Below, piece after piece: positions 43,525 to 52,455 of a stretch of DNA of 64,000 nucleotides (its first letter is position 1; each line of letters opens with the position of its first letter). The notes under the pieces were generated by a model. That model saw only the letters and a program-made list of their open reading frames with translations, was not told the origin of the DNA and ran no database searches. Where the stretch lies: positions 1,572,156-1,636,155 of the forward strand of contig NZ_LT854640.1 of assembly GCF_900184255.1 (NCBI RefSeq), written 5' to 3'. The translations under genes and the position numbers were made by a program. This stretch comes from Haloimpatiens massiliensis (GTDB lineage Bacteria; Bacillota; Clostridia; Clostridiales; Clostridiaceae).

Positions 43525-46145
43525 GAAAATATAGTTCTATCACGTATAGATATTTAAAAGGGCAAAAGAAAAGGACTACCCTTACAATAGTAGGGATAGT
43601 TCTGTCAGTTGCGCTTATTACAGCTATAGGTACAATGTTAGTAACCATGAGAGGGAAATGGATAGATGATGCTATAAAGGAAAAGGGACATTATCATGCA
43701 AAATTTATTCAGGTACATGGGGAAAAGGTCAATAAAATAAATAATAACGTGAATGTGGACAATATATCAGTAACCAATGAAGTTGGTACAAGTGTAATAT
43801 CATCTGTAAGTAAGGAGGAAAGAAATAATAATTCTTTTGCTCTTTCGCGGAGATATTTGGATATAAAAGCTTATGATAACAGAGCATTAGGGATGCTTCC
43901 TATTAATATAAAAAAGGGTAGGCTTCCCAAAAATGAAAATGAAATAATACTAGAATATTGGACACTTGATTATTTCCCCGGAAAACCCAAGATAGGATAT
44001 AAGATTAAATTATCCATGGGAAACAGAAGAGTAAAAGAGATAGATGATGATAATAAAGGAGAAACTCGGGACACCTTTACCAAAACAGGAGAAAAAGAAT
44101 ATACAATAGTGGGTATTATAGAATCTAAGTTTTCATGGCCAGGCGGTTACTATGCCAAGGGCATTACTTTTTTAGATGAAAATAATCTAGAAAAAGATAA
44201 AAAATATGAAGTATACGCAAAAATGAATTCTGTTAAGGATGTGAACGAAAAATCTGAAGAAATAGCAAAAAGTCTAAATCTTAAAGGAGGAAAAACATTA
44301 GAAAGACCAGAAAATCATAAAGTTGAATATAATGAGAATCTTTTAAGATTATATGCTGAAAGTTTAAATGAGTCTGCAAATAAAGGATTAATAGCTGTGG
44401 TGACATTTATAGTAGTTTTAATCATTATAAGTACTGCGGCAGTTATATATAATATACTTAACATATCGGTTTTAGAGAGGATCTCACAATTTGGCATACT
44501 CAGATGTACAGGAGCATCTCCAAGGCAAATAAAAAAGTTAGTTTTAAAGGAAGCATTGATTTTAAGCGCCATAGGTATACCTTTAGGACTTGCTAGTGGA
44601 GTGCTAGCTATGGAAATAGTAATTGGCATAGTTAAAATATTAGTAGAACAAGAAATAAAAATAGTTATATCACCTATTGTATTCATAATAGGCATTATAT
44701 TAGGATTAGTTACAATTTATTTATCTGCCATAGGACCAGCTAGAAGGGCTTCTAAAGTTTCACCTCTAGAGGCTGCAAGAAATACAGGAAGTTTAAAAAA
44801 AGAAAATCTAAAAAAGGTCAGAAAATTTAAGATAATCTATAGGATTTTTGGAATAGAAGGACAAATTGCCTATAAGAATCTTAGAAGAAATAAAAAGAAA
44901 TTTAGAGTTACAGTATTTTCATTAGTTATCAGTATAGTACTTTATATAGTTTTCGGAAGTTTTGCAAGTCTTGTGTTTAAGATGGGAGCAGTAAAGGAAA
45001 ATGATATTAAGGATTTTATGGTATGGAGAAATGGAAATGCAGATAGAGAAATAAATGCTTCCACTTGTGATGAAATTGCAAAACTTAAAGATGTAGAAAA
45101 AGTATATAAAGTTATGAGAACTAATAAAACCATTCCAGTATCCAAGGAAAAAGTAAATCCTAAATTATTGGAATTAAGACCTCACTTAAAAAGTCAAATA
45201 AAAAATGAACATTTAGTTTTTGATGGTAACATTTTAATTTCCTATGAAGATAATATACTACCGGAACTTAAAAGATACCTTAAGGACGGTACTGTAGACA
45301 AAGAAACATTAAATAATGAAAATGGAGTAATAATTATAAAGACAAATAGGCTATATGATAATGATACGAAAAAAACTACCATGTTAGATGCAGTAGATTT
45401 AAAAGTTGGGGATGAAATTAAAATTTTAAATGATAATTATTCAGAAAATAGTAAAAGTAATGATAAAGAAGATACCAAAACTGTTAAAGTTGTAGGAATC
45501 CTAGAAAAAGGAATTTTAGAAAATGAGTATAACTATAACAGTGGAATAATCTTAATAACTTCTAATAAGGTATATAAAAAGCTTACTGGAAATAACCATA
45601 TTGATAAATTATTTGTTCAACTAAAAAAAGATCATAACAAGGATAATGTAGCAGATTACCTAAAGACATTAAATAAAAAAGATCCTAGATATCAGTATGT
45701 AGATGCTGCAGAGCAATCAAAAGAAAATAGGCATAGAGCCATAGCAATTAACATATTTTTATATGGCTTTGTGGTAGTGATAAGTTTAATAGGCTGTTTA
45801 AATATTATAAATACCATAAGTACAAATTTAATGCTTAGAAAAAGAGAATTAGCAATGATGATGGCAGTAGGCATGGATAAGTTTAAAATGAACAAAATGG
45901 TTTGTATTGAAGGAATATGCTATGGTGTAATAGCGTCATTATATGGAGCTGTTATAGGAACAGCACTTTCATATAAATTATTTACACTAATGACTAATTT
46001 CACAGACTTTCAGTGGGTATTCCCTGGAAAGCAAATTTTAACAGCTGCCCTTGGGGCTATAATCATTTCCCTTGTATCTACCTATCTACCTTTAAGAAAA
46101 ATAAACAAGGGAAATATAATTGAAAATATTAGAGCGGAGGAATAG
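43521..46145 (+). CDS. FtsX-type ABC permease
   Basis: An 874-residue permease. There is one helix at about 20-42, an external MacB-like domain (about 45-280), three helices at about 285-415 (ISVLERISQFGILRCTGASP is the FtsX stretch), then a second helix-external-domain-helices unit: helix about 465-490, domain 495-745, and helices about 750-770, 800-830 and 840-860 with REL AMMMAVGMDKFKMNKM. The repeat of two FtsX units is typical of large permeases in two-component-linked detoxification modules. The ATPase that should accompany it is missing. Confidence 0.9.
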   Translation: MRKYSSITYRYLKGQKKRTTLTIVGIVLSVALITAIGTMLVTMRGKWIDDAIKEKGHYHAKFIQVHGEKVNKINNNVNVDNISVTNEVGTSVISSVSKEERNNNSFALSRRYLDIKAYDNRALGMLPINIKKGRLPKNENEIILEYWTLDYFPGKPKIGYKIKLSMGNRRVKEIDDDNKGETRDTFTKTGEKEYTIVGIIESKFSWPGGYYAKGITFLDENNLEKDKKYEVYAKMNSVKDVNEKSEEIAKSLNLKGGKTLERPENHKVEYNENLLRLYAESLNESANKGLIAVVTFIVVLIIISTAAVIYNILNISVLERISQFGILRCTGASPRQIKKLVLKEALILSAIGIPLGLASGVLAMEIVIGIVKILVEQEIKIVISPIVFIIGIILGLVTIYLSAIGPARRASKVSPLEAARNTGSLKKENLKKVRKFKIIYRIFGIEGQIAYKNLRRNKKKFRVTVFSLVISIVLYIVFGSFASLVFKMGAVKENDIKDFMVWRNGNADREINASTCDEIAKLKDVEKVYKVMRTNKTIPVSKEKVNPKLLELRPHLKSQIKNEHLVFDGNILISYEDNILPELKRYLKDGTVDKETLNNENGVIIIKTNRLYDNDTKKTTMLDAVDLKVGDEIKILNDNYSENSKSNDKEDTKTVKVVGILEKGILENEYNYNSGIILITSNKVYKKLTGNNHIDKLFVQLKKDHNKDNVADYLKTLNKKDPRYQYVDAAEQSKENRHRAIAINIFLYGFVVVISLIGCLNIINTISTNLMLRKRELAMMMAVGMDKFKMNKMVCIEGICYGVIASLYGAVIGTALSYKLFTLMTNFTDFQWVFPGKQILTAALGAIIISLVSTYLPLRKINKGNIIENIRAEE

Positions 46146-46268
46146 AAGCTGCTATAATATACTGAAAGTTACGAAATACATTTTATAGTATTTTGTTCAA
46201 AGGATATTAAATATAGGGTATACTATTAATATAAGCAAAAACTATTTAGGATTGAGGAGTGAGAGTAA

Positions 46269-47963
46269 ATGAAAAGAATACCCTATGGCATTTCCAATTT
46301 TGAAGTTTTAAGAGGGGAAGATTACCTTTATGTGGATAAAACTTCGTATATAGAATTATTAGATATGTACGCTCCTTATAATTTTTTTATAAGGCCTAGA
46401 AGGTTTGGAAAAAGTCTCTTTATATCCATGCTCGAAAATTACTATGATATAAATAAGAAGGATAAATTTGAAGAACTATTTGGGGATTTATATATAGGTA
46501 AAAATCCTACGAAAAATAGAAATAAATTTCTTGTTTGGAAAATAAGCTTTGCAGGAGTAGATGCAGGGCATGGGGAAGAAGAATTAAGAAAGAGTTTTAA
46601 TTTTAAGGTTGCATCAGCGGCTAGGGAATTTTTATATAAATATGGGGAGCTTTTAGGTGAAAATAAATTACCCATTGAAAATATGAGTGCAGAAATGATA
46701 GTAGCTCATATAAGCATGCTTAGTAAAATAAATAATAAACAAGTATTTGTTTTAATAGATGAATATGATAACTTTGCCAATGAACTGATTACAGGAGGAA
46801 GACAAAGTACTTATAGTAGTATACTTCATGGTGAAGGTTTCGTTAAAGTTTTCTATAAGGCTATAAAAGATGCCACAGCAGACAATTTTAATAGGATATT
46901 TATGACTGGTGTAAGTCCTATAATGTTAGATGACTTAACTAGCGGATTTAATATTACCATGAACTATACTTTAGACCAAAATCTTAATGCTATGATGGGT
47001 TTCACAAGGGGTGAGCTTTCATGGATAATGGATCAGGTAGGTATAGAAGATGTAGGTCTTAGAGAAAAGATATGTGCTGATATGACTAAGTATTATAATG
47101 GATATAAATTTAATAAGAATGGGAAATCAGTTTTTAATCCAGATATGTCTATGTACTTTCTTAACAAATATTTAGCGTATAATGAATATCCAGAAGAAAT
47201 GATAGACAACAATGTAAAAACGGATTATGGAAAGGTGAATCAATTAGCATATAATTTTAATGACAGAGAAGCTCTAGAGGAAATAATGACCACAGGAGAA
47301 ACCTCTACTATGCTGGTAGATAGGTTTAATATTCATACTATGTATAGTGTAAAAGAAAACTTTAAGTCATTACTTTTTTATCTTGGTATGCTCACAATAA
47401 AAGAGCAGGGACCTCTTGGAACTGTACTTAAGGTGCCAAACTACGTTATAAAAACAATATACTGGGAGCAGTATTTTCAAAGAATAAATGAAGAATATAA
47501 TATTCAAATACAAAATGTAAGAATAGCTGTCAATGAAATGAGAATGCACGGAGATATAGAGCCTTTAGAAAAACTTCTAAGTGACATACTAGAGGATTTA
47601 TCCAATAGAGATTTAATTAAAATGGATGAAAAGAATGTAAAGATGATGCTTTTAACTCTTCTAGGTGTAGACAGTACTTATTTTATAAAAAGTGAAGATG
47701 AAAATAATAATGGCTATGTGGATATAATGCTTAAAAGAAAGATTCAGTTTAAGGATATAACTAAATTCCAGTGGATTATTGAACTAAAATATATAAAAGA
47801 AAGTGAAAGAGATACCTTAGAAATGGTAAAAGAGCAGGGGTTAAAACAACTTCAAAGCTATGTAGAAAGTAAAATGGTTCAAGAAGAACTTGGAGATGAA
47901 GATTTAAAGAAAGTATTGATTATTGTGGTAGGTAAAAAGGATATTTATACTGTAGACATATAG
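46269..47963 (+). CDS. AAA-ATPase-like protein with PD-(D/E)XK nuclease-like domain
   Basis: A 564-residue protein of the AAA-ATPase-like/PDDEXK_9 family. The N-terminal RIPYGISNFEVLRGEDYLYVDKTSYI is diagnostic; RPRRFGKSLFISML (about 43) is the P-loop, and VFVLIDEYDNF (about 160) is Walker B. The C-terminal part (about 475-560) has GYVDIMLKRK and WIIELKYIK, the D and E-x-K residues of the nuclease-like fold. These proteins are common in clostridia and Bacteroidetes in many copies; the role is unknown. GAGGAGTGAG precedes ATG 46269. Confidence 0.9.
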   Translation: MKRIPYGISNFEVLRGEDYLYVDKTSYIELLDMYAPYNFFIRPRRFGKSLFISMLENYYDINKKDKFEELFGDLYIGKNPTKNRNKFLVWKISFAGVDAGHGEEELRKSFNFKVASAAREFLYKYGELLGENKLPIENMSAEMIVAHISMLSKINNKQVFVLIDEYDNFANELITGGRQSTYSSILHGEGFVKVFYKAIKDATADNFNRIFMTGVSPIMLDDLTSGFNITMNYTLDQNLNAMMGFTRGELSWIMDQVGIEDVGLREKICADMTKYYNGYKFNKNGKSVFNPDMSMYFLNKYLAYNEYPEEMIDNNVKTDYGKVNQLAYNFNDREALEEIMTTGETSTMLVDRFNIHTMYSVKENFKSLLFYLGMLTIKEQGPLGTVLKVPNYVIKTIYWEQYFQRINEEYNIQIQNVRIAVNEMRMHGDIEPLEKLLSDILEDLSNRDLIKMDEKNVKMMLLTLLGVDSTYFIKSEDENNNGYVDIMLKRKIQFKDITKFQWIIELKYIKESERDTLEMVKEQGLKQLQSYVESKMVQEELGDEDLKKVLIIVVGKKDIYTVDI

Positions 47964-47977
47964 AAGTAAAGAAATAG

Positions 47978-48022
47978 GGGCAGTTAACAAGTTTCATGAA
48001 AAATTTGTTAACTGTCCTTTTA
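47978..48022 (+). terminator. terminator after AAA-ATPase-like gene
   Basis: GGGCAGTTAACAA (47978-47990) pairs with TTGTTAACTGTCC (48005-48017), followed by TTTTAAT. Confidence 0.82.
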
Positions 48023-48137
48023 ATCATAAACTTTTTCCAATATTATATTCTCATCAAAACCACCACGCTCACTTCTTTTATGATAACATTTATCCAAAAG
48101 ATCCTTTTCAGAATAGCCTAAATTTTTACTAAGGGAA
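48018..48137 (-). pseudogene. truncated copy of MazG-like gene 3' end; 120-bp direct repeat
   Basis: These 120 bp read identically to 50729-50848, which encode the C-terminal about 38 residues of the pyrophosphohydrolase (NLGYSEKDLLDKCYHKRSER and on) plus its stop. Identity ends sharply at 48138. Direct orientation and placement of an intact gene end suggest an att-like duplication flanking an inserted segment. Confidence 0.85.
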
Positions 48138-48316
48138 GAACTTTTATGTGAAATCAATGGCTATAATAGAAATACATTCAGATAAACTTATAAAAAGTTA
48201 GTATTATATAATAATAAGGATAATTATTATTATATAATTAAGGAATAGAAATATGAGTTTATACAATATTAAGTCAAGATTCATAAAATAATAAACAGAA
48301 AGGAATGATGTAAGTG

Positions 48317-48774
48317 ATGATTAACATTAATAATGCTGAGTTATGGTATGAGCTTTTAAAATAGGTTATGGTATTCATTATGTATATGATTTTTTATATA
48401 AGTACAGGTTAATTTCTCAAGAGGCTTATGAAAGTAGTTTACAAATTATTGAAGAAAAAAGAAAATTGGTCTTAAAGTCTATGAATGAAGAATCATGGAA
48501 ATATAATTTTGTATGTATATGGAATAAGGCAGATTCTATAGATGTTAATGATTATACTGCTGAAAAAGATTTTATAGAAAAAACATTTTATGTTAATATT
48601 GATTTTAAAACATATATGCCAAAAGAATATATGGAATCCTTTAAAAGGATAGAGAAAAGAATAAAAGAAAAGGAACGAGAAAGTAAAACTATACGAAAAG
48701 AAATTAATATTGGTAGAAATGATCCTTGTCCATGCGGCAGCGGCAAAAAATATAAAAAGTGTTGTGGAAAATAG
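48317..48774 (+). pseudogene. SEC-C motif protein, frameshifted
   Basis: Reading starts at ATG 48317 (MININ NAELWYELLK) and meets TAG at 48362. One base inserted in the A-run at about 48357-48361 would continue directly into IGYGIHYVYDFLYKYRLISQ and on to the end, giving about 153 residues. The C-terminus has the zinc-binding SEC-C motif GRNDPCPCGSGKKYKKCCGK. As it stands only an internal start such as TTG 48466 could give a short protein (102 residues). A single-base loss in A5 is the likely cause. Function unknown. Confidence 0.7.
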
Positions 48775-48789
48775 AAAGGAGAGTATATT

Positions 48790-49299
48790 GTGATAGAACC
48801 ATCAAAATTAGAACAAGAATTTAAAAAGGTTGAAAAGCAAAATTATGCTTTCAGAGCATATTTAAAAAATCATGCAGATTCGGATGAATTAGATAAGCAA
48901 TTTTTAGAGCTTCATAATGAATTATTTAAAGATTATGATTGTAGCAAATGTAGAAATTGTTGTAAAGTATATTCAATAACACTTCAAGAAAGTGAAATAG
49001 AAGAGGCTACAAAGCTACTTAAAGTTACAAAAAAAGAATTTATGGATAAGTATATGAAAATGACTGTTGATGGATATGAGGTAAAAGAAAAGCCATGTTG
49101 TTTTTTAACTGAAAATGGTGCTTGTAAAATTGAAAAGTGTAAACCAGAAGAATGTAGAGAATATCCATTTACAAATAATCCAGATAGATTATTTAGCTTG
49201 CTTAGTATAGTTAGTTTTGCAAGTGTTTGCCCTGTAGTTTTTGAAATGCTGGAAAGATTGAAGGAAACTTATGGATTTAGGGGAAGAGGACGTTATTAA
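48790..49299 (+). CDS. YkgJ-family cysteine-cluster protein
   Basis: A 169-residue protein of the YkgJ (zinc/iron-chelating) family. Cys clusters are CSKCRNCCKVY (about 56-66), CCFLTENGACKIEKCKPEEC (about 99-118) and a Cys near VCPVVF. They probably bind an Fe-S cluster or zinc. The start is GTG 48790 with GGAG upstream, 15 bp after the SEC-C gene. The family often follows SEC-C or other small Cys proteins. Function unknown. Confidence 0.83.
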   Translation: MIEPSKLEQEFKKVEKQNYAFRAYLKNHADSDELDKQFLELHNELFKDYDCSKCRNCCKVYSITLQESEIEEATKLLKVTKKEFMDKYMKMTVDGYEVKEKPCCFLTENGACKIEKCKPEECREYPFTNNPDRLFSLLSIVSFASVCPVVFEMLERLKETYGFRGRGRY

Positions 49300-49444
49300 T
49301 TTATATATCTTAAATTATTAAAAAATAGTTTTACTGGAACTGGTGTTGTTGCAGAGGTTATGGGAGAAATATACTATTTGTAACATAGAATAGCTTAATT
49401 AAGTAACTGCAATTCGTAATATACAATTTATACACTAATTCTAA

Positions 49445-49612
49445 AGAAAGATATGTAGTACTGAATTTATATTTAGTTTAGAAATAGAAGATGAAATTAT
49501 GGCAGAAGGGACCACCAAGCATGCCTTTGTAAACAACGATTTTAGAATTATCAACATTAAAAAGAAAATGCCAGAGTTATGGAGTAAACTAGAAAAACTT
49601 TATCAAAAGTAA
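49445..49612 (+). pseudogene. acyl-CoA thioesterase, C-terminal fragment
   Basis: A frame without start codon at the expected place. Its 55 residues, from STEFIFSLEIEDEIMAEGTT through KHAFVNNDFRIINIKKKMPE to a Lys-rich end, match the last strands and tail of YbgC/4HBT-type thioesterases, where G-x-T-x-H-x-F-V is typical. The catalytic N-terminal half is missing. Confidence 0.65.
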
Positions 49613-49700
49613 AGAAATTATTTTGTAAATTAAAAGATAATATATTTATTAAAGTAAATAAGAAAAACTTGTTAAAAATAAAGAAATTCAGTAAAAAAAT

Positions 49701-49783
49701 AGGAGCGGTTAATAAGTTTTATAGAAAATAGACTAAAAGGATATTAATTCTAAATAACAAGACTTATTAACCATCCTTTTTTA
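49701..49783 (+). terminator. terminator-like hairpin
   Basis: GGTTAATAAG (49707-49716) pairs with CTTATTAACC (49763-49772), with outer GG / CC, followed by TTTTTTAT. The loop is long (46 nt). Confidence 0.6.
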
Positions 49784-49940
49784 TACTAAATTTGCATTAT
49801 TAAAAATCTTTTAAACTTATGTAATTTTAATAGAAAATTTGTGAAAAACAACAAAAAAGAGAAATATATGTTAAAATTGAATTGAAAGGAATTGTGTTTA
49901 AAGTAAAGATTTTTAATTATCAATAAGGGAGGTGAGTTCT

Positions 49941-50669
49941 ATGATAATAGGTAATAATCAAAAAATAAGCATTTTTGCAAATCACAATTTTTCTTCTTCA
50001 CAGAATAAAAAAGATAGTTTAATAGAAGGAATCCAAAAACAAATAGAAAATGTACAAGAACAGATGTGGAAAATATCTGAAAATGAAGGTTTATCAACAG
50101 AACAAAAACTAGATATGCAAAAGGATTTAAGAGAGCAGTTAGATGAGCTAAATAAACAGCTAATGGAAAGAAATATGGAAGTACAAAAAGAAGAAAAAGA
50201 AAAAAGAGAAAAAGAATCGCAAGAGCAAATGAAGAATAAATCTGTAAAGGACGAATACATAGCAAACGGTAATGAGGGAATAAATTTAATTTCCTTATCT
50301 TCATCATTAAAGAAAGTAAGTGCCCAAAATGGTGTAAAGACAAAAATAAAAGGACAAGCAAGAGTATTAGCAAATGAGATTAAAATAGATGAGGGCCGAG
50401 GACTTGATGTAACAAACAAAAAAGAAAGATTATCTGAGATTAACTCAAAAATTAAAAGTATCAACAAGCAAATACAAAACTCTATAAAAGATGTAAATGA
50501 TGAAATCAAAAAAGTTAATGGACAAGCAAAAGAAAAAGGTGAAGTAAAAGAAAATGAAGAAGTAGTAAAAGAAGATAAAAATGAAAAACATAAACAAATA
50601 AATGGCAACAAAGTTAAAGAAAATTCTACCGAAATGGAATTAACAAAAAGAGTAAATACTTATGTATAA
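49941..50669 (+). CDS. FlxA-like coiled-coil protein
   Basis: A 242-residue, Glu/Lys-rich soluble protein. Residues about 25-95 (LIEGIQKQIENVQEQMWKIS, then LSTEQKLDMQKDLREQLDEL) have the FlxA-like pattern of two helices. A second coiled coil is at about 155-195 (RLSEINSKIKSINKQIQNS). The C-terminal 40 residues are disordered and charged. ATG 49941 follows AAGGGAGGTGAG; a GTG inside that site is less likely. Function unknown. Confidence 0.7.
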   Translation: MIIGNNQKISIFANHNFSSSQNKKDSLIEGIQKQIENVQEQMWKISENEGLSTEQKLDMQKDLREQLDELNKQLMERNMEVQKEEKEKREKESQEQMKNKSVKDEYIANGNEGINLISLSSSLKKVSAQNGVKTKIKGQARVLANEIKIDEGRGLDVTNKKERLSEINSKIKSINKQIQNSIKDVNDEIKKVNGQAKEKGEVKENEEVVKEDKNEKHKQINGNKVKENSTEMELTKRVNTYV

Positions 50670-50730
50670 ATAGTGTATGGCGATTATAAAATGACCGCCG
50701 CGCCTGTAAAATAGTTATCCTTTTTAAATT

Positions 50731-51042
50731 TTAATCATAAACTTTTTCCAATATTATATTCTCATCAAAACCACCACGCTCACTTCTTTTATGATAACAT
50801 TTATCCAAAAGATCCTTTTCAGAATAGCCTAAATTTTTACTAAGGGAAAATATAACTTCCATAATATCTGCTAGCTCTTCTAAGTTCTTATCAGTATGAA
50901 ATTCTAAAACTTCCTCATCCAGCTTTTTTTCTAAAAGGGATAAAGCTTCATTAGAATCTGCAATGTGAATATCACATTTTCTACCGGAATTTTTGATTAT
51001 TTCAGGTATTTTATCGCGTACAAGTTTGTTGTATTGTTTCAT
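50731..51042 (-). CDS. MazG-like nucleotide pyrophosphohydrolase
   Basis: A 103-residue all-helical pyrophosphohydrolase of the MazG/PRA-PH superfamily. The start KQYNKLVRDKIPEII and metal-binding EEVLEF plus EELADIMEVIF (E-x-x-E and E-x-x-D pattern, about 42-66) are present, ending in RSERGGFDENIIL. It should cleave a nucleoside triphosphate or similar. AGGAGG precedes ATG 51042. Its 3' 120 bp are duplicated at 48018-48137. Confidence 0.88.
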   Translation of the reverse strand: MKQYNKLVRDKIPEIIKNSGRKCDIHIADSNEALSLLEKKLDEEVLEFHTDKNLEELADIMEVIFSLSKNLGYSEKDLLDKCYHKRSERGGFDENIILEKVYD

Positions 51043-51326
51043 GAAAAAACCTCCTAAGTAATATATCCTAGGGCTATCTACCGTAATGAGTAAATATTTT
51101 AATAAAGTAGGATATAAAAGTAACTACACCCTAAGATTAAGATAAGTAAAAGATATTATCTTTAATTTTAGAACTTTGTTTATATAAAACATTATAATAT
51201 TAATTTTAGAATAAGAGAAGGCAATTAATAATTTTATTCCATACGAAGAGGTAGCATTTTTGCAAATTGACAATGTGACAACCTTATGATAATATTAAGT
51301 TGTTACTTAAAAATTGGAGGGATGAA

Positions 51327-52454
51327 ATGATACAATTCAAAAGTCTTTCAAAGGACTTTAAAACAAAAGAGGTACTTAGGGATATATCCTTAAATATCGA
51401 AGAGGGAAAATTAGTTGCCGTCATTGGAGAAAGTGGTTGTGGCAAAACCACATTGCTAAAAATGATAAACGGTCTTATCAAGCCTACATCAGGCAAAATA
51501 TTCATTAAAGGTCAGGATATTCAGCAGTTGAATGTTATTATGTTACGAAGAAAAGTCGGCTATGTAATTCAGCAAACGGGACTCTTTCCTCACATGACAG
51601 TACGTGAGAACATTGAGATTATTCCCAAAGTCCAGAAAAAGGACAAAGATGAGATAGCTAAAAACACATTGAAACTCATGTCTATGGTTGGGCTCAGTGG
51701 TGATGAGTTCTTAGATAGATACCCTACGGAATTGAGTGGTGGTCAACAACAGAGAATTGGTGTAGCACGAGCTTTTGCTACAAATCCAGAAATAATATTA
51801 ATGGATGAACCTTTTTCTGCACTGGATCCTATTACAAAATCTGATTTACAGGATGAACTTGTAGAATTACAATCAAAACTAAAGAAAACTATTGTTTTTG
51901 TAACGCATGATATGGATGAGGCAATCAAAATTGCTGATATGATTTGCATTATGAGGGATGGTAAAGTTCTTCAGTATGATACTCCAGAAAATATATTGAA
52001 AAATCCAAAAGATGACTTTGTTTCAAACTTTATAGGGAAAAATAGAATATGGGCATCTCCTGAATTTATTAAAGTTGAAGATATTATGATTGAAAAACCT
52101 ATAATAGCTTCTAAGGAGTTACCAATTTTTAAATGCATAGATAAGATGAAACAGCGAAAGGTGGACAGCTTATTGATTGTTGATTATGACACAAGAGAAC
52201 TGCGAGGAATTGTGAAAGCCAAGCGTCTACGAAATATTCAAGATAAATCACAGGCAGTAAGCACTGTTATGGAAGTAAGTTACCCAAATCTTTTGCCCAC
52301 AGATACAATTTTGGACGCCTTAAAAATTTTCAATCAATATCACACATCTACTGTTCCTGTCATTGACCGGACACATATACTTAAAGGGTTAGTTACACGA
52401 AGTAGCCTTGTTACTACCTTAAGTCAGCAGTATCTTGACGTGGAGTTGGAGTAG
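51327..52454 (+). CDS. opuCA: osmolyte ABC transporter ATPase with CBS domains
   Basis: A 375-residue ATPase of the OpuC/ProV group. Walker A is GESGCGKTT (about 34), the signature LSGGQQQRIGVARAFA (about 134) and Walker B IILMDEPFSALD (about 155). Two CBS domains (about 250-370) include ELPIFKCIDKMKQRKVDSLL and NQYHTSTVPVID, which sense ionic strength in such transporters. ATG 51327 follows GGAGG by 6 nt. Base composition is richer in G+C than the flanking genes, which suggests transfer. It works with the fusion protein encoded next. Confidence 0.93.
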   Translation: MIQFKSLSKDFKTKEVLRDISLNIEEGKLVAVIGESGCGKTTLLKMINGLIKPTSGKIFIKGQDIQQLNVIMLRRKVGYVIQQTGLFPHMTVRENIEIIPKVQKKDKDEIAKNTLKLMSMVGLSGDEFLDRYPTELSGGQQQRIGVARAFATNPEIILMDEPFSALDPITKSDLQDELVELQSKLKKTIVFVTHDMDEAIKIADMICIMRDGKVLQYDTPENILKNPKDDFVSNFIGKNRIWASPEFIKVEDIMIEKPIIASKELPIFKCIDKMKQRKVDSLLIVDYDTRELRGIVKAKRLRNIQDKSQAVSTVMEVSYPNLLPTDTILDALKIFNQYHTSTVPVIDRTHILKGLVTRSSLVTTLSQQYLDVELE

Positions 52455-52455
52455 T

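Larger units (their letters stand above)
47964..48316. other. intergenic region with duplicated gene end
   Basis: About 353 bp. It holds a terminator and a 120-bp exact copy of the 3' end of the MazG-like gene found 2.7 kb downstream; the rest is AT-rich. Confidence 0.7.
49300..49940. other. decayed intergenic region
   Basis: About 640 bp with gene debris: a 22-residue open stretch at about 49317-49383 (SFTGTGVVAEVMGEIYYL), the thioesterase fragment, a terminator-like hairpin, then the ribosome site of the next gene. Confidence 0.6.

Noticed and set aside
49317..49383. Open stretch SFTGTGVVAEVMGEIYYL as a gene
   Set aside because: Only 22 codons, no start or ribosome site, and no family recognised; treated as debris.
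49939..50611. Long Phe/Ser/Leu-rich frames on the minus strand
   Set aside because: They are antisense shadows of the Lys/Glu-rich FlxA-like gene, with no ribosome sites.
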